This document shows positions 1-5,729 of a stretch of 7,672 nucleotides of DNA, piece after piece. The stretch is taken from contig JAEYUL010000027.1 of the NCBI GenBank assembly GCA_023432565.1, forward strand, positions 1 through 7,672. The letters are read 5' to 3'. Position 1 is the stretch's first letter. Each line of letters starts with the position of its first letter. The stretch is from Actinomycetes bacterium (lineage in GTDB: Bacteria > Actinomycetota > Actinomycetes > Actinomycetales > Cellulomonadaceae). The position numbers and the translations under genes were made by a program. The notes below the pieces were generated by a model that was not told the origin of the DNA, did not search any database, and saw only the letters and a program-made list of their open reading frames with translations.

Positions 1-162
1 GCGCCGCTGCTTCGCGCCCCCGCCGAGCTGGTCGCACCCGTGCTCGTGCGCGTCCTGCCACGCGGTGACTCGTCGGCCGGCGCCGCGACGCTGCACCTGC
101 GCGGCACGCCCGGCCGCCGCGGGCCCCCGGGCGCGTCGTTCCCGCCCGCCGCACCGCGCTGA
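1..162 (+). CDS. C-terminal end of an unidentified protein, cut by the window edge
   Basis: Frame 1 is open from the first base to a TGA at 160-162, giving 53 residues that end in GASFPPAAPR. About nine in ten third positions are G or C, which fits the coding pattern of the genes further right. The visible part has a plausible folded stretch (ELVAPVLVRVLPRG) followed by a Gly/Pro/Arg-rich tail typical of C-termini in high-GC actinobacteria. No family can be named from this fragment. It would be co-directional with copC, about 95 bases away. Random open frames are common at this GC content, so the call rests on codon bias and needs the sequence upstream of the window. Confidence 0.4.
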   Translation, partial: APLLRAPAELVAPVLVRVLPRGDSSAGAATLHLRGTPGRRGPPGASFPPAAPR

Positions 163-248
163 GGCGACGGCCCTGACCGACCGATGTCGCTGCGGCGCGG
201 TGTGCCCCCATGCCCCGCACCGCCACGCACCCGCGCCCCCTTCTTGTC

Positions 249-253
249 GAGGA
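249..253 (+). promoter_or_regulatory. Ribosome binding site that sets the copC start
   Basis: GAGGA sits four bases before the ATG at 258. The in-frame upstream ATG at 210 has no purine-rich stretch before it, and the internal ATG at 405 has none either, so the 258 start is preferred. Confidence 0.5.
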
Positions 254-257
254 CCCC

Positions 258-977
258 ATGAGATCTCCCCTGCGCGCACTCGCGCGAACCCGCCTGCTCA
301 CACCGACGACGCGCCGACCGGTCGGCCCGGTCCTGACCGGTGCCCCCGCCGGCCCCTCTGCCCGCCCGGCGCTGCGCGCCCGCACGAGCAGCGGCCTCGC
401 CGCGATGCTCGTCGCGAGCGGTCTGGTCCTGGTCGGTGGCACCGGCGCCCAGGCGCACGACACGCTCCTGTCGACCGACCCGCCGTCCGGAGCGACGGTG
501 CCGCACGCACCCGAGGCGATCACCCTGACGTTCTCCGCGCCCGCGCTCGCCATCGGCACGAAGGTCGTGGTCACCACACCAGACGGGCGGGACGCCGCCG
601 ACGGCGAGCCCGAGCTCGCGGACGCGACCGTCCGCCAGGCGGTCGCCGGCTACCTGCCCGCGGGGGAGTACACCGTCGCGTGGCGCGCGACGTCAGCCGA
701 CGGCCACCCGATCGAGGGGACGTTCACGTTCACCGCAGCGGACGCGGTCGGTGCCCCTGAGCCCACTGCGACGCCGTCCACGCAACCGCGGCCGACCAGC
801 GAGGCGGCAGCCGATCAGCCGACCTCACCGGCCGAGCCGACGCCCTCGGCGGTGGAGCGAGGAGCGCGCGGCGGCGGACCGGCGTCGTTCGTCATCGGCG
901 CACTGTTCGCGGCGCTCGCCGTGGGTGCCGCCGCCGTGTGGTGGTCCGTGCAGCGCTCGCGAGGCTCCGGGACCTGA
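258..977 (+). CDS. CopC-domain copper-binding protein, exported and membrane-anchored
   Basis: This 239-residue protein is a CopC family member acting outside the cytoplasmic membrane in Cu(II) binding or copper uptake/resistance. Residues 47-66 form a hydrophobic export signal ending AQA, so cleavage would leave His67 as the new N-terminus. The CopC beta-barrel covers about 67-161 (DPPSGATVP, ITLTFSAP, AGEYTVAWRATSADGHPIEG). The known Cu(II) brace of CopC uses the N-terminal His plus the Asp and His of a DGH motif; here these would be His67, Asp148 and His150. There are no Met residues in the domain, so the Met-rich Cu(I) site seems absent. A Pro/Thr/Ser-rich linker (165-200) leads to one C-terminal membrane helix (about 209-230) and a short basic tail. 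The stretch before the signal core is long (about 45 residues). No CopD lies beside it. The 3' end overlaps the convergent DUF817 gene by 163 bp. Confidence 0.9.
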   Translation: MRSPLRALARTRLLTPTTRRPVGPVLTGAPAGPSARPALRARTSSGLAAMLVASGLVLVGGTGAQAHDTLLSTDPPSGATVPHAPEAITLTFSAPALAIGTKVVVTTPDGRDAADGEPELADATVRQAVAGYLPAGEYTVAWRATSADGHPIEGTFTFTAADAVGAPEPTATPSTQPRPTSEAAADQPTSPAEPTPSAVERGARGGGPASFVIGALFAALAVGAAAVWWSVQRSRGSGT

Positions 978-1894
978 GCGGTCACGTCCCGCGTCCGCGC
1001 CTGCGGCGGACGCGGGACGTGCACCCACGCCACCAGGACGACCGAGATGAGCATGAGCAGGAACCACGCGACCAGCTTGTGCGCCGAGACCAGGTGCCAG
1101 CCGCTCGCCTGGGCGGGGTAGAGCCACGCACCGGCGAACGTCGCGAGGTTCTCGGCGACCCAGATCACGCTCGACACGAGCAGGAACGCCACGAGCACCG
1201 GCATGCGGCGCACGTGCGTCAGGACGCGGACGTGCATCACGCAGCGCCCGTACAGCACGACGACTGCCACCACGAGCAGCCAGCGCGCGTCCCACCACCA
1301 GTGGTGCGTGAAGAAGTTGACGTAGATCGCAGCGGCCAGCACGGCCGTCAGCCGGCGTCGCGGGTAGCCATCGAAACGCAGGTCGAAGATCCGCATGACG
1401 CGCGCGAGGTACGACCCGACGGCTCCGTACATGAACCCGGAGAACAACGGCACCGCCCCGATCGTGAGCACGCCGCCCTCGCCGTAGGACCACGACCCCA
1501 TGTCGGTCTTGAAGACCTCCATCGCCGTCCCGACGGCGTGGAACAGCAGCACGACACGCATCTCGCGCACGGTCTCGAGCCGCGTCGCGAGCATGAGCAC
1601 CTGGAGCCCGACCGCGACGAGCGTGAGGGCGTCGTTGCGGGCCAGCGGCGCGTCGTCGGGGTACCACACGCGGGTCGCGAGGATGGCCGCGAGCAGCAGC
1701 GCACCGAACAGGCACGCCCACGCCTGCTTGAGCGTGAACACGACGAGCTCGACGAGCCACGCGCGCGGACCCGCGGTCGGCAGGCGGGCGAGGCGGCGGT
1801 GCGCCCAGGCGTCGATGCGCTGCTCGACGGACGTCAGCCCGCGCTCGACCGCCGAACGCGCGTGCGACAGCGGGCAGGCCAGGGCGAGCAGCAC
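815..1894 (-). CDS. DUF817 family integral membrane protein
   Basis: The 359-residue product matches my recall of the DUF817 family (Bacillus subtilis YoaT type), whose function is unknown. Membrane segments lie at about 58-76, 88-104, 143-163, 183-198, 205-220, 232-252 and 272-292. Between them are conserved-looking motifs: EVFKTDMGSWSY (126-137), FSGFMYGAVGSY (151-162), NFFTHHWWWDAR (193-204) and WVAENLATFAGAWLYP (245-260). The aromatic and His-rich loop is a striking feature of the family. The start is a GTG at 1894 with no clear Shine-Dalgarno sequence; it is the first usable start in frame, so the true start could lie further in. The core ends near residue 292, and the remaining 67 residues are a low-complexity Ala/Pro/Arg tail, most of it antisense to copC. 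It is last in the map-ppgK-MBL series, 90 bases after the MBL gene. Confidence 0.82.
   Translation of the reverse strand: MLLALACPLSHARSAVERGLTSVEQRIDAWAHRRLARLPTAGPRAWLVELVVFTLKQAWACLFGALLLAAILATRVWYPDDAPLARNDALTLVAVGLQVLMLATRLETVREMRVVLLFHAVGTAMEVFKTDMGSWSYGEGGVLTIGAVPLFSGFMYGAVGSYLARVMRIFDLRFDGYPRRRLTAVLAAAIYVNFFTHHWWWDARWLLVVAVVVLYGRCVMHVRVLTHVRRMPVLVAFLLVSSVIWVAENLATFAGAWLYPAQASGWHLVSAHKLVAWFLLMLISVVLVAWVHVPRPPQARTRDVTAQVPEPRERCTDHHTAAAPTASAANSAPMTNDAGPPPRAPRSTAEGVGSAGEVG
983..1021 (+). terminator. 16-bp perfect stem-loop just after copC
   Basis: CACGTCCCGCGTCCGC (983-998) is followed by a 7-base loop and then its exact reverse complement (1006-1021). It begins five bases after the copC TGA, the right place for a transcription terminator. 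There is no T-run after it, which is common in very GC-rich actinobacteria. On the other strand it lies inside the DUF817 reading frame, over codons 292-304, directly after the last membrane helix. Termination is inferred; the stem itself is seen directly. Confidence 0.6.
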
Positions 1895-1984
1895 CGGACC
1901 AGCCCAGCACTCGGGCGGCCGACGGTGGCCTCGGTTCGTGTGGAGGTTCTGGGTGGGTCACGCGCAGGTGTGGGACGGCGTGCG

Positions 1985-2857
1985 TCACCCGCCCGAACGA
2001 GTGCGCTGCGACGCGCGTACGACAAGGACGCGCTGCTGCTCGTGCGCAGCTCGCTGGGCCGGCACGGCCAAGCGGAGGTCGGCCGGCTCGTCGCCTCCCA
2101 CGAGCGCCGTCAGGTAGGCGTTGTCCGCGGTGACTCGCGCATCGAGATCGCGCCCCACGGAGCCGTGACCGGGGACGACGAGGGTCGCTCCGCACGTCGC
2201 CAACGGGCCGAGCGCCTCGCGGTAGTCGCCCACCGGGTCGGCCGCGTCGTCGTCGAGCAGCGGGATCTCGATGTCGCTGAGCATGTCGCCCGCGATCAGC
2301 ACCCCGACGTCTGGCAGCAGGAGGGCGCTGTGCCCAGGGGCGTGCGCGCGGTGCGCGAGGACCAGGGTCCGCGGGCCCGACCAGTTGATGGCGTCGGCGT
2401 CCACGACGCGCCACGCAACCCCGACGCCCTCGCTCGTCGGCGGGTGAACGGGTGCCGGTCGCGGCTCGGGCGCGATCGCCGCGGGCGCGTCGGAGGGTCT
2501 GCCGTGCAGTGCACCGGCGAGCTCGTCGTCGGCGTCGCGCTGGGCCGCGAGCGTGGCGACAGGGACGTGCGCCCGCGCGTGCTCGTCGGGCTGGTCCCCG
2601 CTCGACGCCGCCCAGCGCGGCACACCCCGCAACCATGGGCCGTCGAGGCGGTGGTCCCAGTGCGGGTGCGTCGACCAGACCGCGACCGGGTGCCAGCCGT
2701 GTGCGCGCACGGCGTCGCCCAGCGCGTCGACCTCGCGGGCCGTGACGCCCGGGTCGACGACGAGGCACCCGCCGTCGGCACCGACCACGACCGTGCTCGT
2801 CGTCGTGTACACCTCGCTCGTCGCGACGTGGACGCCGGGCGCGACCTCGACCAGCAC
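1985..2857 (-). CDS. MBL-fold metallo-hydrolase
   Basis: This cytoplasmic protein of 290 residues has the metallo-beta-lactamase fold. The N-terminal strands read VEVAPGVHVATS and CLVVDPG. The metal-binding motif HPHWDH spans 64-69. The further expected ligands are His176 (APGHS), Asp191 (IAGD) and His231 (VPGHG), so the binuclear site looks complete. The acidic stretch LLDDDAADP (200-208) precedes a helix leading to the last histidine. The substrate cannot be read from the sequence; glyoxalase-II-like thioesters, lactones and phosphodiesters are all possible. The start is placed at GTG 2857, 17 bases after the ppgK stop; no Shine-Dalgarno sequence is visible, and no other ATG, GTG or TTG occurs in frame between the ppgK stop and this codon. 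It is probably translated from the same mRNA as ppgK, which hints at a link to sugar metabolism but does not prove it. Confidence 0.85.
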   Translation of the reverse strand: MLVEVAPGVHVATSEVYTTTSTVVVGADGGCLVVDPGVTAREVDALGDAVRAHGWHPVAVWSTHPHWDHRLDGPWLRGVPRWAASSGDQPDEHARAHVPVATLAAQRDADDELAGALHGRPSDAPAAIAPEPRPAPVHPPTSEGVGVAWRVVDADAINWSGPRTLVLAHRAHAPGHSALLLPDVGVLIAGDMLSDIEIPLLDDDAADPVGDYREALGPLATCGATLVVPGHGSVGRDLDARVTADNAYLTALVGGDEPADLRLAVPAQRAAHEQQRVLVVRASQRTRSGG

Positions 2858-2874
2858 GCGCGGACGCGACCGCG

Positions 2875-3627
2875 TCAGTGGCGCGCCGCGAGCGCGGCCG
2901 CGCCCACGATGCCGGCCCTGTTCAGCAGCTCGGCCGGGACGATCTTCGTGCGCAGGTCGAGCAGCGGCAGGAACTTCTCGTGGTGCTTGCTGACGCCGCC
3001 GCCGACCACGATCAGGTCCGGCCAGAACAGGGTCTCCACCACCGAGAAGTACCGCTGCAGGCGCTGCGCCCACTGCTCGAAGTCCAGGCCCTCGCGGTCG
3101 CGCGCGGCGTCGGACGCGCGGGTCTCGGCGTCGTGGCCGTCGATCTCGAGGTGGCCGAGCTCGGTGTTCGGCACGAGCCGGCCGTCGACGAGCAGCGCCG
3201 ACCCGATCCCGGTGCCCAGCGTCACGACCAGGACCACGCCGTCCACGCCCTTCGCGGCGCCGTAGCGTGCCTCCGCGAAGCCGGCCGCGTCAGCGTCGTT
3301 GACCGCCACGACCTGGCGACCCGTCGTCTCGGAGAACAGCCGCTGTGCGTCCGTACCGATCCACGAGTCGTCCACGTTCGCCGCCGACTGGGCGACGCCG
3401 TGCAGCATGACGGCCGGGAACGTGATGCCGATCGGCAGGCCCTTGTCCAGCTCGAACGAGTCGACGACCTCCGCGACCGTCTCGGCCACCGCCTGCGGGG
3501 TGGCGGGTTGTGGGGTAGGGATGCGCAGCCGGTCGTCGGCGAACTCGCCCTTGTGGAGGTCGACGGGCGCGCCCTTGATGCCGCTGCCGCCGATGTCGAT
3601 GCCGAACGCGAGGTCGTGGTGGCTCAT
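2875..3627 (-). CDS. ppgK: Polyphosphate glucokinase (ROK family)
   Basis: The enzyme phosphorylates glucose to glucose 6-phosphate in the cytoplasm using polyphosphate, and usually ATP as well. The 250-residue product follows the actinobacterial PPGK pattern: phosphate-binding loop GIDIGGSGIKG (9-19), the family stretch PTPQPATPQAVAETVAEVV (37-55), AANVDDSWIGTD (82-93), the catalytic Asp111 in VNDADAAG, the second phosphate loop TLGTGIGSA (136-144), the glucose-binding ELGHLEIDG (156-164) and VVGGGVSKHHEKFLP (207-221). As in other PPGKs, the Cys-rich zinc motif of many ROK proteins is missing. The ATG at 3627 overlaps the map stop in an ATGA, a 4-bp overlap that suggests translational coupling; a GGAG lies about 13 bases upstream. 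Length and motifs are normal, and I see no defect. Confidence 0.95.
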   Translation of the reverse strand: MSHHDLAFGIDIGGSGIKGAPVDLHKGEFADDRLRIPTPQPATPQAVAETVAEVVDSFELDKGLPIGITFPAVMLHGVAQSAANVDDSWIGTDAQRLFSETTGRQVVAVNDADAAGFAEARYGAAKGVDGVVLVVTLGTGIGSALLVDGRLVPNTELGHLEIDGHDAETRASDAARDREGLDFEQWAQRLQRYFSVVETLFWPDLIVVGGGVSKHHEKFLPLLDLRTKIVPAELLNRAGIVGAAALAARH

Positions 3628-4487
3628 GGCAGTGTGAGGATCTCCGCTCCGTCTTCGGTGACCACCAGGGTGTGCTCGAACTGTGCTGAGCGGCGACCGT
3701 CGGCCGTCACGACCGTCCAGTCGTCGTCCCACATGACCCAGTCGGGGGTCCCGAGGTTGAGCATGGGTTCGATCGTGAACACCATGCCCGGCTCGATGAC
3801 CGTGTCGTACATCGGCGCCGCGTCGTAGTGCGGGACGACGAGACCCGTGTGGAACGCCGGTCCCACCCCGTGCCCGGTGTAGTCGCGCACCACGCCATAC
3901 CCGAATCGTGCTGCGTACTTCTCGATCACGCGACCGATGACGTTGATCTCGCGGCCCGGCTTGACCGCCCTGATCGCGCGCTCGAGCGCCTCACGCGTGC
4001 GCTCGACGAGCAGGCGCGACTCCTCGTCGACGTCGCCGGCGAGGAACGTCGCGTTGTTGTCGCCGTGCACACCGCCGACGTACGCGGTGATGTCGATGTT
4101 CACGATGTCGCCGTCCTCGACGACCGTCGAGTCCGGGATGCCGTGGCAGATGACCTCGTTCAGGCTCGTGCACAACGACTTCGGGAATCCCCGGTAGCCG
4201 AGCGTCGAGGGGTAGGCGCCGTGGTCGAGCAGGAACTCGTGCCCGATGCGGTCGAGCTCGTCGGTCGTGACACCCGGTCGCACGTACCGGCCGACCTCCT
4301 CGAGCGCCTGCGCGGCGATCCGCGCCGCCACGCGGACCGCACCGATCGTCTCCTGGTCGAGCACGTCGGGCCCGGTGTACGGGCGCGGCGCCGGCTTGTC
4401 GACGTACTCGGGACGGGCGATGGTGGACGGGACGGCGAGACGCGGGCTGATCCTGCCGGGGGCGAGCGCAGAGCGGACGGGCGACAT
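3624..4487 (-). CDS. map: Methionine aminopeptidase, type I (Ic subtype)
   Basis: The enzyme removes the initiator methionine from new proteins. The 287 residues include an N-terminal extension (1-45, with SALAPGRISPRLAVPSTIARPEYV) closely resembling Mycobacterium tuberculosis MapB, the type Ic form whose proline-containing segment is thought to contact the ribosome. The catalytic pita-bread domain follows. The five metal ligands are all present: Asp132 (NIDITAY), Asp143 (HGDNN), His206 (GHGVG), Glu240 (TIEPM) and Glu271 (FEHTL). His115 (ICHGIPDS) and His213 (AFHTG) are the expected substrate-site histidines. The start at ATG 4487 agrees with the MapB N-terminus, although the frame remains open far upstream. 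There is little room for a leader: a TAGACT lies eight bases before the ATG. It is the first gene of the run and overlaps ppgK by 4 bp. Confidence 0.96.
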   Translation of the reverse strand: MSPVRSALAPGRISPRLAVPSTIARPEYVDKPAPRPYTGPDVLDQETIGAVRVAARIAAQALEEVGRYVRPGVTTDELDRIGHEFLLDHGAYPSTLGYRGFPKSLCTSLNEVICHGIPDSTVVEDGDIVNIDITAYVGGVHGDNNATFLAGDVDEESRLLVERTREALERAIRAVKPGREINVIGRVIEKYAARFGYGVVRDYTGHGVGPAFHTGLVVPHYDAAPMYDTVIEPGMVFTIEPMLNLGTPDWVMWDDDWTVVTADGRRSAQFEHTLVVTEDGAEILTLP

Positions 4488-4494
4488 GCCTGGC

Positions 4495-4500
4495 AGTCTA
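4495..4500 (-). promoter_or_regulatory. Candidate -10 element for a leaderless map transcript
   Basis: On the minus strand TAGACT fits the actinobacterial TAnnnT -10 pattern. Seven bases separate it from the map ATG, so transcription would begin at or beside the start codon. No clear -35 is seen 16-18 bases upstream, and no good Shine-Dalgarno sequence is present, which fits leaderless initiation. One hexamer is weak evidence on its own. Confidence 0.35.
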
Positions 4501-4532
4501 CGGAGCGCGCCTGAGCGGCAGCGGGCGCTCCG
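4501..4532. repeat. 8-bp perfect inverted repeat between map and the small SPOR-like gene
   Basis: CGGAGCGC (4501-4508) and GCGCTCCG (4525-4532) are exact reverse complements with a 16-base spacer and 24 bases between arm starts. The repeat occupies about half of the 62-bp divergent intergenic region and abuts the candidate map -10. It could be an operator for a dimeric regulator, or an RNA hairpin in the leader of the plus-strand gene. Eight-base GC repeats also arise by chance at this composition. Confidence 0.35.
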
Positions 4533-4535
4533 ACG

Positions 4536-4547
4536 AGAGGGGAGGGG
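4536..4547 (+). promoter_or_regulatory. Strong ribosome binding site of the small SPOR-like gene
   Basis: AGAGGGGAGGGG precedes the GTG at 4550. Two Shine-Dalgarno-like cores (GAGAGG ending at 4540, GGAGG ending at 4545) lie at workable spacings. This is the main local support for translating so short a frame from a GTG. Confidence 0.6.
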
Positions 4548-4549
4548 TC

Positions 4550-4732
4550 GTGGGCGACGACACGCCGCAGTACTGGTACAACACCGAGACCGGGCAGGTC
4601 GAGGAGGGTCGACGCAGCGACTGGAAGAAGGTGCTCGGCCCGTACCCGACGCGCGAGGCGGCGAGCCGAGCACTCGAGCAGGCACGCGCACGCACCGCCG
4701 CGTGGGAGGCCGAGGAGGAGGCCGAGCGCTGA
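4550..4732 (+). CDS. Small SPOR-like conserved actinobacterial protein
   Basis: The product has 60 residues with an aromatic, charged core, QYWYNTETGQVEEG (7-20) then DWKKVLGPYPTREAASRAL (23-41), and a charged helical end rich in Ala, Glu and Arg. From memory, short actinobacterial proteins with this YWYN-TGQVEEG and LGPY-TREEA pattern are often annotated as SPOR-domain containing; the GPYPTREAASRAL segment resembles the second half of a SPOR repeat. It lacks a signal peptide and membrane helix, so a cytoplasmic location is expected, and peptidoglycan binding is doubtful. The start is the GTG at 4550 behind a strong ribosome binding site. It is transcribed divergently from map and ends 21 bases before the convergent panB stop. 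The role is unknown. Confidence 0.8.
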   Translation: MGDDTPQYWYNTETGQVEEGRRSDWKKVLGPYPTREAASRALEQARARTAAWEAEEEAER

Positions 4733-4755
4733 GCCCGGCCCCACCCTGGCCGCTC
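4731..4755. terminator. Possible two-way terminator between the small gene and panB
   Basis: GAGC-cc-GGCC, a loop CCACCCT, then GGCC-GCTC forms an 8-bp stem with a 2-base bulge. It fills the short space between the two convergent stop codons and touches both, so it could end transcription from either side. No T-run is present. The stem is short and interrupted, so the call is tentative. Confidence 0.35.
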
Positions 4756-5566
4756 ACTGCGTGAAGCTGTGCTCCTCGTCGGGGAACACGCCTGCGCGGA
4801 CCTCCTCGACATAGGCGGTCGCGGCCGCTCTGAGGGCCGCGCCGACCTCGCCGAACCGCTTGGCGAACCGCGGGGACCAGTCGCCCATGCCTGCCATGTC
4901 GACCCACACGAGCACCTGCCCGTCGCACGCGGCGCCGGCACCGATCCCGATCGTCGGGATCGCCACGATCTCGGTGATGCGCGCAGCGACGGGCGCCGGC
5001 ACCATCTCGAGCACGACGGCGACCGCGCCGGCCTCGGCGACGGCCAGCGCGTCCTCGGACAGCGCCTCGGCGGCCGTGTCTCCGCGTCCCTGCACGCGAG
5101 GCCCGCCCAGCAGGTTCTCGGACTGGGGCGTGTAGCCCAGATGCGCGACGACGGGGATGCCTGCGGACGTGACGGCGCGGATCTGCGCGGCGGAGCGCTT
5201 GCCGCCCTCGAACTTCACGGCGTCCGCCCCGGTCGTCTTCATCACCCGGACCGCGGTCTCGAGCGCCTGCTGCGGGCCGGTCTCATACGAGCCGAACGGC
5301 AGGTCGACGACGACGAACGCGCGCTGCGCCGCGCCCGCGACCGCCCGCGCCGCCGGGATCATGTCCTCGACCGTGACGGGCAGCGTCGTGTCGTGCCCGT
5401 GCATCGTGTTCCCGATGGAGTCGCCGACGAGCAGCATGTCCACACCGGACTCGTCGAAGATGCGCGCCGTGACCGCGTCGTACGCGGTCAGCATCGTGAG
5501 CCGTCGACCGGCCTGCTTGGCCGCTCGCAGGTGGTGGACGCGCACGCGCTTGGGGATCTCGGTCAT
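4754..5566 (-). CDS. panB: 3-methyl-2-oxobutanoate hydroxymethyltransferase
   Basis: PanB transfers a hydroxymethyl group from 5,10-methylene-tetrahydrofolate to 2-oxoisovalerate, giving ketopantoate, the first committed step to pantothenate and coenzyme A. The 270 residues match the usual length and fold (TIM barrel). Visible motifs are LTAYDAVTARIFDESGVD (26-43), VGDSIGNTMHGHDTTLPVT (47-65), VDLPFGSYE (87-95), VKFEGG (117-122), GIPVVAHLGYTPQS (136-149) and IPTIGIGAG (203-211). The magnesium-binding Asp49, Asp88 and Glu120 and the catalytic Glu187 (VLEMVP) are all present. The ATG at 5566 has GGAG five bases upstream (5572-5575). The gene lies 163 bases after nadE, and hairpins in that gap suggest it has its own promoter. 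No panC or panD is in view. Confidence 0.97.
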   Translation of the reverse strand: MTEIPKRVRVHHLRAAKQAGRRLTMLTAYDAVTARIFDESGVDMLLVGDSIGNTMHGHDTTLPVTVEDMIPAARAVAGAAQRAFVVVDLPFGSYETGPQQALETAVRVMKTTGADAVKFEGGKRSAAQIRAVTSAGIPVVAHLGYTPQSENLLGGPRVQGRGDTAAEALSEDALAVAEAGAVAVVLEMVPAPVAARITEIVAIPTIGIGAGAACDGQVLVWVDMAGMGDWSPRFAKRFGEVGAALRAAATAYVEEVRAGVFPDEEHSFTQ

Positions 5567-5571
5567 CGTCG

Positions 5572-5575
5572 CTCC
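5572..5575 (-). promoter_or_regulatory. Ribosome binding site of panB
   Basis: On the minus strand GGAG stands five bases before the ATG at 5566, within CGGAGCGACG. It supports this start. Confidence 0.6.
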
Positions 5576-5673
5576 GTTCGGTCCTGCGGCTGGTGTCGCT
5601 GGTGCTGCGGCCGTCCTGGTGGTCCGGTCCGCAGCGTGTCACTGTCGGGCGGGTCGTGCGACGCGGTCTCGTC

Positions 5674-5692
5674 GGCGGACCGGGGGTCCGCC
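5674..5692 (-). terminator. Second hairpin after nadE
   Basis: GGCGGACC (5674-5681), a 3-base loop, and GGTCCGCC (5685-5692) form a perfect 8-bp GC stem. It directly follows the larger hairpin at 5692-5728 in the direction of nadE transcription and shares one base with it. There is no T-run. It could reinforce termination or be part of a longer RNA structure ahead of panB. Confidence 0.45.
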
Positions 5693-5728
5693 ACCGACGA
5701 CGACCGACCCGGTCGTTCCTCGTCGGTG
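5692..5728 (-). terminator. Long bulged hairpin immediately after nadE
   Basis: The outer arms CACCGACGA (5692-5700) and TCGTCGGTG (5720-5728) pair over 9 bp. The inner arms CGACCG (5701-5706) and CGGTCG (5710-5715) pair over 6 bp with a 3-base loop, leaving only a 4-base bulge (5716-5719). It starts one base after the nadE stop codon, the usual place for a terminator. The stem is seen directly; its function is inferred. Confidence 0.6.
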
Positions 5729-5729
5729 G

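Noticed and set aside
210..257. Earlier ATG at 210 for copC, adding 16 residues
   Set aside because: No ribosome binding site precedes it, whereas GAGGA precedes the ATG at 258.
65..760. Open plus-strand frame of 231 codons over the copC start
   Set aside because: It overlaps most of copC in another frame and is Arg/Pro/His-rich low-complexity sequence.
825..2768. Open minus-strand frame of 647 codons, including a GTGA overlapping the MBL stop at 1985-1988
   Set aside because: The GTG would look like a coupled start, but the frame is out of phase with the well-supported MBL and DUF817 frames and yields Arg/Ala-rich sequence without motifs.
2856..2875. ACGCG/CGCGT inverted repeat between ppgK and the MBL gene
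   Set aside because: A 5-bp arm with a 10-base spacer made only of CG-type words is not distinguishable from background here.
938..3265. Open plus-strand frame of 775 codons
   Set aside because: It is antisense to the DUF817, MBL and ppgK genes, which have clear family motifs. Its translation is Arg/His/Asp-rich with no recognisable domain, as expected for a shadow of GC-rich coding DNA.
4488..4928. Possible N-terminal extension of map to 4928
   Set aside because: The frame stays open, but the extra sequence lacks motifs, crosses the small plus-strand gene, and homology to the MapB N-terminus starts at 4487.
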